Source: Roseovarius aestuarii
Lineage (GTDB): Bacteria; Pseudomonadota; Alphaproteobacteria; Rhodobacterales; Rhodobacteraceae
Length of the DNA stretch: 62,620 nucleotides
Direction: 5' to 3'
Assembly (NCBI GenBank): GCA_027214255.1
Contig: JAPWHL010000023.1
Span: forward strand, 1 to 62,620
The notes beneath the pieces were generated by a model. That model ran no database searches and was not told the DNA's origin. It was given only the letters and a program-made list of their open reading frames with translations. Shown here one piece after another: positions 28,580 to 38,928 of this stretch (position 1 is the stretch's first letter; every line of letters starts with the position of its first letter). Both the position numbers and the translations under genes were made by a program.

Positions 28580-29905
28580 ATGAGCCACGTTTTCCATCGC
28601 AGCGCGCATGTTACGCCGCCCGCCGCCATTCGGGCGGAAGGGGCGTATATGGTTGATGCCAATGGGCGGCGTTATCTGGATGCATCAGGGGGCGCGGCGG
28701 TTTCGTGTATCGGGCATGGCGATCCGCGCGTTGTTGCCGCCGTGGCCGACCAGATGGCGCGCGTGGATTATGCCCACAGCGGGGCCTTTACTACCGATCC
28801 GGCCGAACGTTTGGCCGAACGTATTTGCACCCAAGCAGGGTTGGGAGTTGAAAAGGTCTATTTCGTGGGGTCCGGATCCGAGGCGGTGGAAACTGCGATC
28901 AAAATGGCCCGCCAATGTCAAATCGAGCGGGGGCAACCGAACCGTCATATCGTGATTTCCCGCAGGCAAAGCTATCATGGCAATACGCTGGGTGCTTTGG
29001 CGCGGTCAGGCAATGAGGGACGGCGCGTGCCCTATGCGCCGATGCTGCCAGAGCGCACACAGGTTGAGCCGTGCTTTTATTTTCGTCACGCGTATCCCGG
29101 TGAAACTCCCGAGGCCTATGGCCGCCGTGCCGCCGACACGTTGGAGGATGAAATTCAGCGCTTGGGCGCCGAAAACGTCGCGGCCTTTCTGGCTGAAACC
29201 ATCGTCGGGGCCACCACCGGGGCCGCCGCCGCCGCGCCGGGCTATTTCACCCGCATCCGCGAGATATGCGACCGTCACGGTGTGTTGCTAATTCTGGATG
29301 AGGTGATGTGCGGCGTTCATCGGACCGGTCCCTTTCTGGCCTGTGCCAATGAAGGCATTGCACCTGATATCGTGACCTTGGCCAAGGGGCTGGGCGGGGG
29401 GTATCTGCCAATTGGCGCGGTCGCGTGCTCGGCGGCAGTGCATGACAGTTTCGCCCAAGGTTCGGGCGGCTTTGTACATGGATTCACCTATATGGCCCAT
29501 CCTGTCTGCTGTGCAGCGGCGCTGGCCGTGCAGGACGTGATCGCGGCGGACGGGCTGGCCGATAGTGTTGTTCGTCAAGGCGCGGTTTTGCAGGCGGCGC
29601 TTTGTGACAGGTTCGGCCAGCATGCCCATATCGGCGATATTCGCGGGCGCGGTTTGTTGTGGGCGGTTGAGCTGGTCGAAAATCGCGAAACCAATCTGCC
29701 CTTTGCCCCGACGCGCAGGTTGGCGCAACGGATCGGGGCCGAGGCCGCGGCATGTGGTCTGATGGTCTATCCCGGCTCTGGTACCGTGGACGGTGTGGCG
29801 GGTGATCATATCCTGCTGGCTCCGCCCTATAACGTGACGGATGAGCAGATCGGCTTTGCCGTGGACGCTTTGCACCGGGCCATCGACGCCGCGATACGCG
29901 CCTGA
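28580..29905 (+). CDS. Class III aminotransferase, second in the cluster
   Basis: 441 residues. VGSGSEAVETAIKMARQ, SYHGNTLGALARSG, LDEVMCGVHRTG and PLP lysine in LAKGLGGGYLPIGA (K269) place it in the class III transaminases, of the ornithine/GABA/2,2-dialkylglycine-decarboxylase-like branch. It follows the regulator with one base between stop and start codon. A second transaminase in one cluster suggests two amino groups to remove, or two related substrates. Exact substrate unknown. Confidence 0.87.
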   Translation: MSHVFHRSAHVTPPAAIRAEGAYMVDANGRRYLDASGGAAVSCIGHGDPRVVAAVADQMARVDYAHSGAFTTDPAERLAERICTQAGLGVEKVYFVGSGSEAVETAIKMARQCQIERGQPNRHIVISRRQSYHGNTLGALARSGNEGRRVPYAPMLPERTQVEPCFYFRHAYPGETPEAYGRRAADTLEDEIQRLGAENVAAFLAETIVGATTGAAAAAPGYFTRIREICDRHGVLLILDEVMCGVHRTGPFLACANEGIAPDIVTLAKGLGGGYLPIGAVACSAAVHDSFAQGSGGFVHGFTYMAHPVCCAAALAVQDVIAADGLADSVVRQGAVLQAALCDRFGQHAHIGDIRGRGLLWAVELVENRETNLPFAPTRRLAQRIGAEAAACGLMVYPGSGTVDGVAGDHILLAPPYNVTDEQIGFAVDALHRAIDAAIRA

Positions 29906-29925
29906 GATATCAAGGGAATACCAAC

Positions 29926-30762
29926 ATGACCAAACCCTGCATCATTTGCGTCGCGATCACCGGCAGTGTGCCGACCAAGGCCAACAACCCTGCAGTCCCG
30001 ATCAGCGTCACGGAACAGATCGAAAGCACGCACGAGGCCTATGAAGCCGGGGCCAGCATCTGTCATGCGCATGTGCGCAATGACGATGAAACGCCCAGTG
30101 CAGACCCCGATAGGTTCGCTGCACTGCAAGAGGGGCTGTTGAAACATTGCCCCGGCATGATCATTCAATTTTCTACCGGCGGTCGCACCGGCGCGGGGCG
30201 CGCGCGTGGCGGTATGTTGCCTTTGCGCCCTGACATGGCGTCGCTGTCGGTTGGGTCGAACAATTTTCCCAAACGGGTGTATGAAAACCCGCCCGATCTT
30301 GTGGACTGGTTGGCTGAAGAAATGCGCAACTACGACATCAAACCCGAGATCGAGGCCTTTGATTTGAGCCACATCTTTCAAGCTGCCAAGATGAATGCCG
30401 ACGGGCGCATCCTCGGCAAGGTCTATATCCAATTCGTCATGGGGGTGAAAAACGCCATGCCCGTGGATCGAGAGGTGTTTGATTTTTATCGTCAGACGGT
30501 GGCGCGTCTGATGCCTGACGCCGAGTGGTGCGCCGCCGGGATTGGTGCCCATCAGATCACACTGAACGAATGGACCATTCCCGCAGGGGGCCATGTACGC
30601 ACCGGGCTAGAGGACAATGTGCGTCTTGATCGCGACACGCTGGCCCCGTCCAATGCGGCGCTGGTGCGCCGAGCCGCCGATATTTGCGCGCGCCACGACC
30701 GCCCAGTCGCCAGCTGCGCCGAAGCGCGCAGCATTTTGGGCCTGCGGGGGGGGAATCGTTAG
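29926..30762 (+). CDS. BKACE family beta-keto acid cleavage enzyme (DUF849)
   Basis: 278 residues. DUF849 enzymes use zinc and acetyl-CoA to cleave a beta-keto acid, giving acetoacetate-type and CoA-ester products. Seen here: the zinc-binding HAHVR (H47, H49), STGGRTGAGRARGG near the active site, and GGHVRTGLEDN, which carries the family Arg and Glu. Members act on 3-keto-5-aminohexanoate, dehydrocarnitine and others, and the substrate cannot be fixed from motifs. Its presence last in the cluster suggests that one of the transaminases makes a beta-keto acid, i.e. that a beta-amino acid is being degraded. Confidence 0.9.
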   Translation: MTKPCIICVAITGSVPTKANNPAVPISVTEQIESTHEAYEAGASICHAHVRNDDETPSADPDRFAALQEGLLKHCPGMIIQFSTGGRTGAGRARGGMLPLRPDMASLSVGSNNFPKRVYENPPDLVDWLAEEMRNYDIKPEIEAFDLSHIFQAAKMNADGRILGKVYIQFVMGVKNAMPVDREVFDFYRQTVARLMPDAEWCAAGIGAHQITLNEWTIPAGGHVRTGLEDNVRLDRDTLAPSNAALVRRAADICARHDRPVASCAEARSILGLRGGNR

Positions 30763-30766
30763 GGCG

Positions 30767-32089
<1,323 letters not shown>

Positions 32090-33013
32090 TCATCCAAACA
32101 CCGACCAGCCGGTAAACTGGCCCAGCCGTTGCGCGGCCTCGGTGCCTACTTGCGAGTTGCCATAGTGGTTCAATCCCGGTGACCAGACCGCGATCGAGGC
32201 TTTGCCGGGGGCGATGATCAAGATTCCCCCGCCGACGCCGCTTTTGCCGGGTAGGCCTACGCGATAGGCGAAATCGCCCGAACCGTCATAATGGCCGCAG
32301 GTCATCATCAAGGCATTGATGCGCCGTGCGCGACGGGCCGAAATCAGGCGTGGGGCATCCGGCAAACCGGCCAGCATACGCCCCGCACGGGCCAATTGTT
32401 GGGTTGTCATGGCGATGGCGCATTGGTGGACATATGTCCCCAAGGTCAGCTCTGGCGCATTGTGCAAATTGCCATGCGACAACAGGTAATGCACCAAGGC
32501 GGTATTGCGATGTGCGGTTGCCGCCTCGGAGCGCGCGACATCCTTGTCTATATGGATGTCATCGTCTTCGCAGGCGGCACGTAGGAATTGGATTAACTCG
32601 GCCAGCGCATCCTGTGGCATTCGGCCTTCCAGCATCGCATCGGTTGTTACCAATGCACCTGCGTTGATAAACGGATTGCGCGGGCGGCCCTGTTCGCGTT
32701 CCAGCAAAACGATCGAGTCAAACGAGGTGCCCGACGGCTCGCGCCCGACACGCGTCCACAACTGATCGCCGATACGTCCCAGAGCCACGGCCAATGTAAA
32801 CACTTTGGACACGCTTTGGATCGAAAACCGCTTTTGCGCCGATCCCGAAGACAAAACACGCCCATCGGCCAACGCGACCGAGATCGCGAACTGCGCCGGG
32901 TCGATATCGGCAAGCTCGGGGATGTAACGGGCGGGCGTGCCCCAATCGCCCTTGATATGCATCTGGCGGTCCAGATCATTCAAAAACGCCTGAAGGTCAT
33001 CCGTTTCGGTCAT
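32090..33013 (-). CDS. glsA: Glutaminase
   Basis: 307 residues, typical for the beta-lactamase-fold GlsA family. The catalytic Ser-x-x-Lys is in QSVSKVFTLA (S67, K70). FINAGALVTTDAM and LPGKSGVGGGI are further family signatures. Hydrolyses glutamine to glutamate and ammonia. Stands alone between aatA and ychF on the same strand. Confidence 0.95.
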   Translation of the reverse strand: MTETDDLQAFLNDLDRQMHIKGDWGTPARYIPELADIDPAQFAISVALADGRVLSSGSAQKRFSIQSVSKVFTLAVALGRIGDQLWTRVGREPSGTSFDSIVLLEREQGRPRNPFINAGALVTTDAMLEGRMPQDALAELIQFLRAACEDDDIHIDKDVARSEAATAHRNTALVHYLLSHGNLHNAPELTLGTYVHQCAIAMTTQQLARAGRMLAGLPDAPRLISARRARRINALMMTCGHYDGSGDFAYRVGLPGKSGVGGGILIIAPGKASIAVWSPGLNHYGNSQVGTEAAQRLGQFTGWSVFG

Positions 33014-33083
33014 GGCACGTCCTTGGCAAGGTCATGATCAATGCTAGGGCGCAGTGCCTGTCGGGGACAAGCCCCCGTTCTGT

Positions 33084-34181
33084 TTAGGTGTTAAACAAGA
33101 AATGCAGGACATCGCCATCCTTGACGATATAAGCCTTGCCCTCGGCGCGCATCTTGCCTGCCTCCTTGGCGGGCTGTTCGCCGCCCAAGGTGACGAAATC
33201 GTTATAGGCAATGGTTTCAGCGCGGATGAACCCCTTTTCAAAATCACCATGGATCACACCAGCGGCCTTCGGCGCCGAGGTGCCTTGCTTGATTGTCCAG
33301 GCGCGCGCTTCTTTGGGGCCGACGGTGAAATAGGTTTCAAGATGCAACAGCTCGTAACCGGCGCGGATCAGACGGTCCAACCCGGCCTCGCTCAGGCCCA
33401 TCTCGTCCAGAAACATCTGGGCCTCGTCTGGCTCCAGCTGGCTGATTTCCTCCTCAATCTGCGCACTGATCACAACGTGGGAATTGCCCTGCGCTGCGGC
33501 CATCTCGCCTACCTTAGCCGATAGGGCGTTGCCCTCCGCAGCGTCGCCTTCACCAACGTTACAGACATATAGCACCGGCTTGGAGGTCAGCAATTGCAGC
33601 AGTTTCCATGCGCGCTGATCGTCGTCATCCACATCGACAGTGCGGGCGGGCTGCCCATTCTCCAGAGCTGCCAACGCGGCGCGCAACAGACGCTCTTGCT
33701 GCACGGCTTCCTTGTCACCGCCGCGCACCTTGCGCACGATATTCTGAAGGCGCTTTTCGATGCTTTCGATATCCGCCAGCATCAGTTCGGTTTCAATCGT
33801 TTCCGCATCCGAAACCGGATCAACGCGGCCCTCCACATGGGTCACGTCGCCGTCTTCAAAGCATCGCAGAACATGCGCGATGGCATCGACTTCGCGGATA
33901 TTGGCCAGAAACTGATTGCCCAGACCCTCACCCTTGCTGGCCCCTTTGACCAGACCGGCGATATCGACAAATGTCATGCGGGTCGGGATAATCTGCTTGC
34001 TTCCCGCAATTTCGGCCAATTTATCCAGACGGGCATCGGGCACACCGACATCACCAACATTCGGCTCAATCGTGCAGAACGGGAAATTGGCAGCCTGCGC
34101 GGCAGCCGTTTTGGTCAACGCATTGAACAGCGTGGACTTGCCCACATTCGGCAGTCCCACAATCCCCATCTTGAAACCCAT
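33084..34181 (-). CDS. ychF: Ribosome-binding ATPase YchF/OLA1
   Basis: 365 residues. Obg-like P-loop protein binding ATP rather than GTP. G1 GLPNVGKST at the N-terminus, then [29 protein letters not shown] as the G3 region, and a C-terminal TGS domain including [15 protein letters not shown]. It associates with ribosomes and is linked to stress and oxidative responses. Start ATG 34181 has AGGAAAGGGG upstream. An extra GTG directly before is unlikely. Confidence 0.97.
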   Translation of the reverse strand: MGFKMGIVGLPNVGKSTLFNALTKTAAAQAANFPFCTIEPNVGDVGVPDARLDKLAEIAGSKQIIPTRMTFVDIAGLVKGASKGEGLGNQFLANIREVDAIAHVLRCFEDGDVTHVEGRVDPVSDAETIETELMLADIESIEKRLQNIVRKVRGGDKEAVQQERLLRAALAALENGQPARTVDVDDDDQRAWKLLQLLTSKPVLYVCNVGEGDAAEGNALSAKVGEMAAAQGNSHVVISAQIEEEISQLEPDEAQMFLDEMGLSEAGLDRLIRAGYELLHLETYFTVGPKEARAWTIKQGTSAPKAAGVIHGDFEKGFIRAETIAYNDFVTLGGEQPAKEAGKMRAEGKAYIVKDGDVLHFLFNT

Positions 34182-34295
34182 CACAGCCCCTTTCCTGCGG
34201 CCCGCGCCGCGCCCCTGAAACGAAATCAGGCTTTAACGGCCTCGCCCGCATGGTGCAAGGCGGATCGCGTCAGTACCAGCGTCACACAGCCTTGC

Positions 34296-34319
34296 CTTTC
34301 ATCTTTCCCACAAATACCT
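34296..34319 (-). repeat. Intergenic motif AGGTATTT-N-AAAGATGAAAG, copy 2
   Basis: The plus strand reads CTTTCATCTTTC, then CCACAAATACCT. It lies between the divergent ychF and trpA. Same motif as at 10310 and 48967. Confidence 0.6.
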
Positions 34320-34398
34320 GCTGCACAGCGGCCTGCCCATTGCCTTTACGCCACAAATTGGGCAAATCAGGCTGACGCCAGCCAAAGGACATCACATC

Positions 34399-35190
34399 AT
34401 GAGCCGCATCGACGCCAAATTCGCCGCCCTCAAAGCCGCCGGGAAAAAGGCTTTTGTATCCTACGTTATGGCGGGCGATCCGGATTTTGACACGTCGCTT
34501 GAGGTGGTCAAGGGACTGCCCGCAGCGGGTGTGGATATCATCGAGCTCGGCCTGCCTTTCACCGATCCGATGGCCGATGGGCCAACGATTCAGCTGGCGG
34601 GGCAGCGCGCGCTGGCGGCCGGGATGACGCTGGAACGCACGCTGGATATGGCGCGGGAATTTCGCAAGGACGATGACACCACACCAATCGTGCTGATGGG
34701 CTATTACAATCCGATCTATAACCGCGGCGTCGACAGGTTTTTGACCGATGCCAAAGAGGCTGGCATTGACGGGTTGATCGTGGTGGATCTGCCCCCCGAA
34801 GAGGATGACGAACTGTGCATCCCGGCGCAAAAGGCGGGGCTGAACTTTATCCGTCTGGCCACACCGACCACGGATGACAAACGCCTGCCCAAAGTGCTGC
34901 AGAACACTTCGGGTTTTGTCTATTACGTTTCGATCACCGGGATCACCGGGGCTGCTGTCCCCGAGGCTGGTGACGTCGCCCCCGAGGTGGCTCGCATCAA
35001 GGCGCAAACCGACCTGCCGGTGATCGTCGGCTTTGGTATCCGCACGCCGGAAATCTCGCGCGCGATTGCGGGCGTGGCCGACGGCGCTGTTGTTGGCTCG
35101 GCAATCGTGTCACATATGGCGGACGGCCACAGCCCAGCCGAGGTTCTGGCCTTTGTGAAAACGCTGGCCGACGGCGCGCATTCTGCCTGA
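34399..35190 (+). CDS. trpA: Tryptophan synthase alpha chain
   Basis: 263 residues. Cleaves indole-3-glycerol phosphate to indole, which is passed to TrpB. The catalytic pair E49 and D60 is intact in [19 protein letters not shown], and [15 protein letters not shown] and [11 protein letters not shown] mark the TIM barrel. No trpB lies beside it, and a ychF-trpA order without trpB is seen in some roseobacters. Divergent from ychF. Confidence 0.97.
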   Translation: MSRIDAKFAALKAAGKKAFVSYVMAGDPDFDTSLEVVKGLPAAGVDIIELGLPFTDPMADGPTIQLAGQRALAAGMTLERTLDMAREFRKDDDTTPIVLMGYYNPIYNRGVDRFLTDAKEAGIDGLIVVDLPPEEDDELCIPAQKAGLNFIRLATPTTDDKRLPKVLQNTSGFVYYVSITGITGAAVPEAGDVAPEVARIKAQTDLPVIVGFGIRTPEISRAIAGVADGAVVGSAIVSHMADGHSPAEVLAFVKTLADGAHSA

Positions 35191-35194
35191 TCCG

Positions 35195-35650
35195 GTGGCC
35201 ACGCGCAGCCTGCAAACGCCCATAGGCTGGATGCGCATCAGCGCGTCGGGCACCGGGATTACCGCCATCAACTGGGGGCGGGCCGAGGCGGAGGACGACA
35301 CCCCCGAATTGGCCGAGGCCTGTGCACAGCTGAAGGCCTATTTTGACGGGCGGCTCAACGTGTTTGATGTGCCGGTGCATGTGCAAGCCTCGGAATTTCA
35401 GGTCAGAGTCTGCAACGCCATTTCCGCGATCCCGTTTGGTCATACCCGCACCTATGGCGATTTGGCCCGCGATCTGGACGCGCCCGCGCAGGCCATCGGG
35501 GCGGGCTGTGGTGGCAATCCGATCCCTGTGATTATTCCTTGCCACCGTGTATTGGGGGCAACGTCATTGGGCGGTTTTTCTGCCCGCGGCGGGGTGGAAA
35601 CCAAGGTCTGGCTTTTGAAACACGAGGGTGCGGCCGGTTTGCTGATCTAG
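35195..35650 (+). CDS. ogt: Methylated-DNA-[protein]-cysteine S-methyltransferase
   Basis: 151 residues. Removes methyl groups from O6-methylguanine in DNA in a suicide reaction. The acceptor cysteine is C116 in the IPCHRV motif, with FGHTRTYGDLA upstream forming the helix-turn-helix and GGFSARGGVETK downstream. GTG start at 35195, five bases after the trpA stop, so probably co-transcribed. No Ada regulatory domain. Confidence 0.93.
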   Translation: MATRSLQTPIGWMRISASGTGITAINWGRAEAEDDTPELAEACAQLKAYFDGRLNVFDVPVHVQASEFQVRVCNAISAIPFGHTRTYGDLARDLDAPAQAIGAGCGGNPIPVIIPCHRVLGATSLGGFSARGGVETKVWLLKHEGAAGLLI

Positions 35651-35845
35651 ACATCCCGCTTGGAATGACGCGCCTTGGGTGATCCATTAGCCAATATCTG
35701 GCGCTGTGATCCATGATGTATGTGCGCCAAGGCGACGGTCACACCAATTCACATCCGTACACGGTCCTGTAGCGGGTCTTCTGTCTGGGCACAAAGCCCG
35801 TATGTCATGCAGACAACGGATGGATCACAGGAAAAACCGATCAAC

Positions 35846-36304
35846 ATGACAACACAACTCACCCTCAAAAATCTAATCATTGCCGGACTGGTGGGCGAGA
35901 TTGTGTTTGAAGCGTATGCTTGGCTTGTTTCGCCTGCGTTATTTGGTGTGGCCTTGTCGCCAACCAATCTGGTGGTCGCGTTGGGGCAGATCGTGTTCGG
36001 GGCTTCCCTGCCGCATTGGGCGGGCTTTGCCATTCATGCCACGATTGGGTCCATCGGGTTTGCCGTCTTTGTCTGGTTGACCCATCTGGTGACAAAAACC
36101 AACCTGATTTTGTCCGGTGTGATTGCGGGGCTTGCACTGTGGTTCATCGCGCAGGGCCTTCTTGCGCCGGTGGTTGGCCGGTCCTTCATGATGGGATTTG
36201 GCGCGTACACGCAATCGTCGTTCATTGGCCACGTAGGAATGACCACGGTGATGGCGATCGTTCTGTCAATGCTGAGCAGGTTTCGTGCGCCCAAAACGGC
36301 CTGA
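35846..36304 (+). CDS. Small integral membrane protein of unknown function
   Basis: 152 residues with about four transmembrane segments (LIIAGLVGEIVFEAYAWL, VVALGQIVFGASL, GFAIHATIGSIGFAVFVWL, LSGVIAGLALWFIAQGLLAP). No domain I can name. Start ATG 35846 is chosen because the hydrophobic region begins shortly after. The 42 upstream codons look non-coding. A strong terminator follows directly. Confidence 0.7.
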   Translation: MTTQLTLKNLIIAGLVGEIVFEAYAWLVSPALFGVALSPTNLVVALGQIVFGASLPHWAGFAIHATIGSIGFAVFVWLTHLVTKTNLILSGVIAGLALWFIAQGLLAPVVGRSFMMGFGAYTQSSFIGHVGMTTVMAIVLSMLSRFRAPKTA

Positions 36305-36318
36305 TTCACGGGGGGAAC

Positions 36319-36362
36319 GGCGCATTCGGCACTGCGTTTTAACGCCGATGTGCCGGTTTTTT
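36319..36362 (+). terminator. Rho-independent terminator
   Basis: GGCGCATTCGGC (36319-36330) pairs with GCCGATGTGCC (36344-36354) over 11 bp with one bulge and one G-T pair, followed by TTTTTT. It also abuts the stop of pcs on the other strand. Confidence 0.85.
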
Positions 36363-37062
36363 AACTGACTTGGTTTCGCTCGGGCACGATTTGCTGCGCG
36401 ATCCCGGCGAACAGAAGGTAGATGGACGTCGCCACCAGCCCCCAGTGGGCCCAGCTTTCGGGATGGAAATCGACCACAGCGGCCCATCCGGCGAAAAAGG
36501 TCCACGCCAGCGCGACGGGCAGCGACACCACCCTCCAGCGTTTGGTGCGTACAGGGTGGATGAATTTGAGCGGCAAAAACATCGCGATGGCCAAAATCGT
36601 GACCCAAAACAGGCTGACATAGAAATTGGGCTCGGTCGAAAAGATCACAATGACCAGCATATTCCATGCTGCAGGGAACCCCATGAAGGATTTATCAGGC
36701 GTTTTCATGCCTTTATCCGCCATGTAGATCACACTGGCAAAAGTTATGATGATGATCGCAAACCATCCCGTCCAACCGGGCAACAAACCCGATTTGAATA
36801 GGGCGAAGGCGGGGATGAAGATATAGGTCAGGTAATCGACCATCATATCCAGAATAACACCGTCTATTCGGCCCCAATTGACCTCGACGTCATATTTACG
36901 CGCCAAAGGCCCGTCCAAACCATCGACGATAAAGGCGACGACGAGCCAAACAAACATCAGGCTCCATTTGGCATCTGCGGCGGCCAGCATGGCCAGCATC
37001 GCAAAAACCGCGCCACTGGCGGTAAGCAGGTGAACTGCGAGGGCTTTGGTACGTAACATCAT
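36361..37062 (-). CDS. pcs: Phosphatidylcholine synthase
   Basis: About 233 residues. Membrane-bound CDP-alcohol phosphotransferase that condenses CDP-diacylglycerol with choline to phosphatidylcholine, a pathway typical of alphaproteobacteria. The catalytic motif is DGLDGPLAR, continuing through VNWGRIDGVILDMMVD (roughly 47-76), with GFPAAWNMLVIVIF and several transmembrane helices. ATG 37062 is chosen. A TTG six codons upstream is possible. No clear ribosome binding site. Transcribed in the same direction as xerC, 36 bases downstream of it. Confidence 0.92.
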   Translation of the reverse strand: MMLRTKALAVHLLTASGAVFAMLAMLAAADAKWSLMFVWLVVAFIVDGLDGPLARKYDVEVNWGRIDGVILDMMVDYLTYIFIPAFALFKSGLLPGWTGWFAIIIITFASVIYMADKGMKTPDKSFMGFPAAWNMLVIVIFSTEPNFYVSLFWVTILAIAMFLPLKFIHPVRTKRWRVVSLPVALAWTFFAGWAAVVDFHPESWAHWGLVATSIYLLFAGIAQQIVPERNQVS

Positions 37063-37097
37063 GACCGCGTTTTGCCGCAAAGTGGCGTCGGGTGCAA

Positions 37098-38012
37098 TCA
37101 GGCTTTGGGGTGGGCCCGAGCATATACCTCCATCAGGCGCGCGGTATCGACCGCCGTATAGGCCTGCGTGGTAGACAGGGAGGCGTGGCCCAATAATTCC
37201 TGAATCGCGCGCAGATCCCCGCCCGCGTTCAGCAAATGCGTGGCAAAGCTGTGGCGCAACGCATGGGGTGTGGCGGTCGCGGGCAGGCCAAGCTGCATCC
37301 GGGCTTGCGCCATCGTTTTTTGTACTGCGCGGGGCGACAAGGCACCTCCGCGTGCGCCGAAAAACAGGGGTGACTCGTGTGACACATCAAAGGGGCATAG
37401 GCGGATATAAGCCTCAACCGCCTCACGGGCGGCGGGCAGAACTGGCACCAGCCGCTCTTTGCCGCCCTTGCCAATGATTCGCAGGCTGGCCCCCAGCGGC
37501 ACCGCGCCGCCTGTTAGGCCGAGCGCCTCGGAAATGCGGAGGCCACAGCCGTACAGCAGCGTGATCACCGCCTGATCGCGCGCAGCAATCCATGGCGTTA
37601 ATGATTGAACCTCGGCGGTGTCGATCACATCGCGGGCGGCATCCACACTTAGCGGGCGGGGCAGTTTGCGCTGATATTTCGGGCTGCGCGTAGCCAGAAC
37701 CGCCGTCGGTTCAAACCCTTCGCGTTCGGCCAGCCAGCGGTAAAAGGATTTCACGGCCGATAGTTTGCGCGCCAGACTGCGCGGTCCCACATTGCGCCCC
37801 CGTGTGTGCGCCATCCATGCGCGCATGTCGCCTGTGCCAATGTCTGCCAAGGCCCCGAGGCCCTGACTGTCGCCTTTATGAAGCGTGATAAAGGCTAAAA
37901 AACCGGACACATCCGCTGCATAGGCCGATACCGTGTTTTCCGAGGCCCCGCGCAAGGCGCGCTGCCCGTCCAGCCAATCCGACAAAGCCCCCCTTGCGGC
38001 GGGCGAGATCAT
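37098..38012 (-). CDS. xerC: Tyrosine recombinase XerC
   Basis: 304 residues. Resolves chromosome dimers with XerD at dif. All catalytic residues are visible: Arg in CGLRISEALGL, Lys in GKGGKERLV, His-x-x-Arg in HALRHSFATHLL, His in LGHASLSTTQ and Tyr in AYTAV. The N-terminal SAM-like core-binding domain covers about 1-95. This is the chromosomal enzyme rather than a phage integrase: normal length, host-like composition, coupled to a DUF484 gene. It overlaps that gene by four bases. Confidence 0.95.
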   Translation of the reverse strand: MISPAARGALSDWLDGQRALRGASENTVSAYAADVSGFLAFITLHKGDSQGLGALADIGTGDMRAWMAHTRGRNVGPRSLARKLSAVKSFYRWLAEREGFEPTAVLATRSPKYQRKLPRPLSVDAARDVIDTAEVQSLTPWIAARDQAVITLLYGCGLRISEALGLTGGAVPLGASLRIIGKGGKERLVPVLPAAREAVEAYIRLCPFDVSHESPLFFGARGGALSPRAVQKTMAQARMQLGLPATATPHALRHSFATHLLNAGGDLRAIQELLGHASLSTTQAYTAVDTARLMEVYARAHPKA

Positions 38013-38716
38013 GCCAGCCAGCGGCGCATCGTTCTTTCAAACACGCCAGCAAAGAAGGTCAGCAAATCAGTGCCTTGTTGCGGGGTAAACTGGTGGGGGT
38101 CTTCTGCACCCATGACCAGCATGCCGGGCAGTCGCCCCGAGCCAAAGTCAAGATGCAGACAGGCCTCGGACCGGATGTAGGTCGAGGCCTCGCCGTGCAC
38201 GGCGCTGTCGGTTTCATGAACCTGCCGCAAGGTCACCTGACGTGGAGAGCCACCGCGTCCGGATGTCAGGTAGCGTGCGCAAAAACCCGGCTCGGCCACG
38301 GACAGCACATCACCCAGACGTTGTACGGCCGGGTCATTGTCATTTTGCACGGATTCCAGAATCAGCCGCATCGAATCGACGCGCAGGATATCGGCAACTT
38401 CACCGCCTAGATCGCGCAGGAATGATTCAAATTCGACCGGGTCCAACATACGCAAAATTGCACGGTGCACCTGATTTGTACCTGCAAGATTGTCATAAGC
38501 GGCGGCAATCACGCTGCGGTGAGTATCTTCCAGCCGGTCCAGCCGCGCCTCCAGCCGATCCATGGCGATCCCACGAAGATCAACGATGTTTCCCCCCATC
38601 GCCCGCTCATTCGCGGCGATCAGAGCGCGCATAAGATCTTGATCCTCAAGGATAACGTCAGGCTGCTGGATGATCCGCTCGCGCAGAGTATCCTCAATTT
38701 TCGGCTTGCTGCTCAT
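38009..38716 (-). CDS. DUF484 family protein
   Basis: 235 residues of the DUF484 (GAF-like) family, which is commonly encoded directly upstream of xerC, as here. Function unknown. Start ATG 38716 has AAAGAGTTGAG upstream. The predicted helical N-terminal half (DRLEARLDRLEDTHRSVIAAAYDNL) may form a coiled coil. No catalytic motif is apparent. Confidence 0.82.
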   Translation of the reverse strand: MSSKPKIEDTLRERIIQQPDVILEDQDLMRALIAANERAMGGNIVDLRGIAMDRLEARLDRLEDTHRSVIAAAYDNLAGTNQVHRAILRMLDPVEFESFLRDLGGEVADILRVDSMRLILESVQNDNDPAVQRLGDVLSVAEPGFCARYLTSGRGGSPRQVTLRQVHETDSAVHGEASTYIRSEACLHLDFGSGRLPGMLVMGAEDPHQFTPQQGTDLLTFFAGVFERTMRRWLA

Positions 38717-38928
38717 GCTCAACTCTTTGGTGGTTTTGATGAGGTATAGCATGAGGTTGCAGGGAAATCTTCACCTGATTTGGGCGAGAGAAGAAAAAGT
38801 CGGACGCCCCCCCATCGTTCAACCGCAGGTGGTCAGGGCGGGTGCGGGGCCGTTGTTACCGATCAAGCAAAGGATAGAATCGAAACTTCCGGCATTGATC
38901 AATTCAGGAGTCGCCCTGCGCGCGTTAC

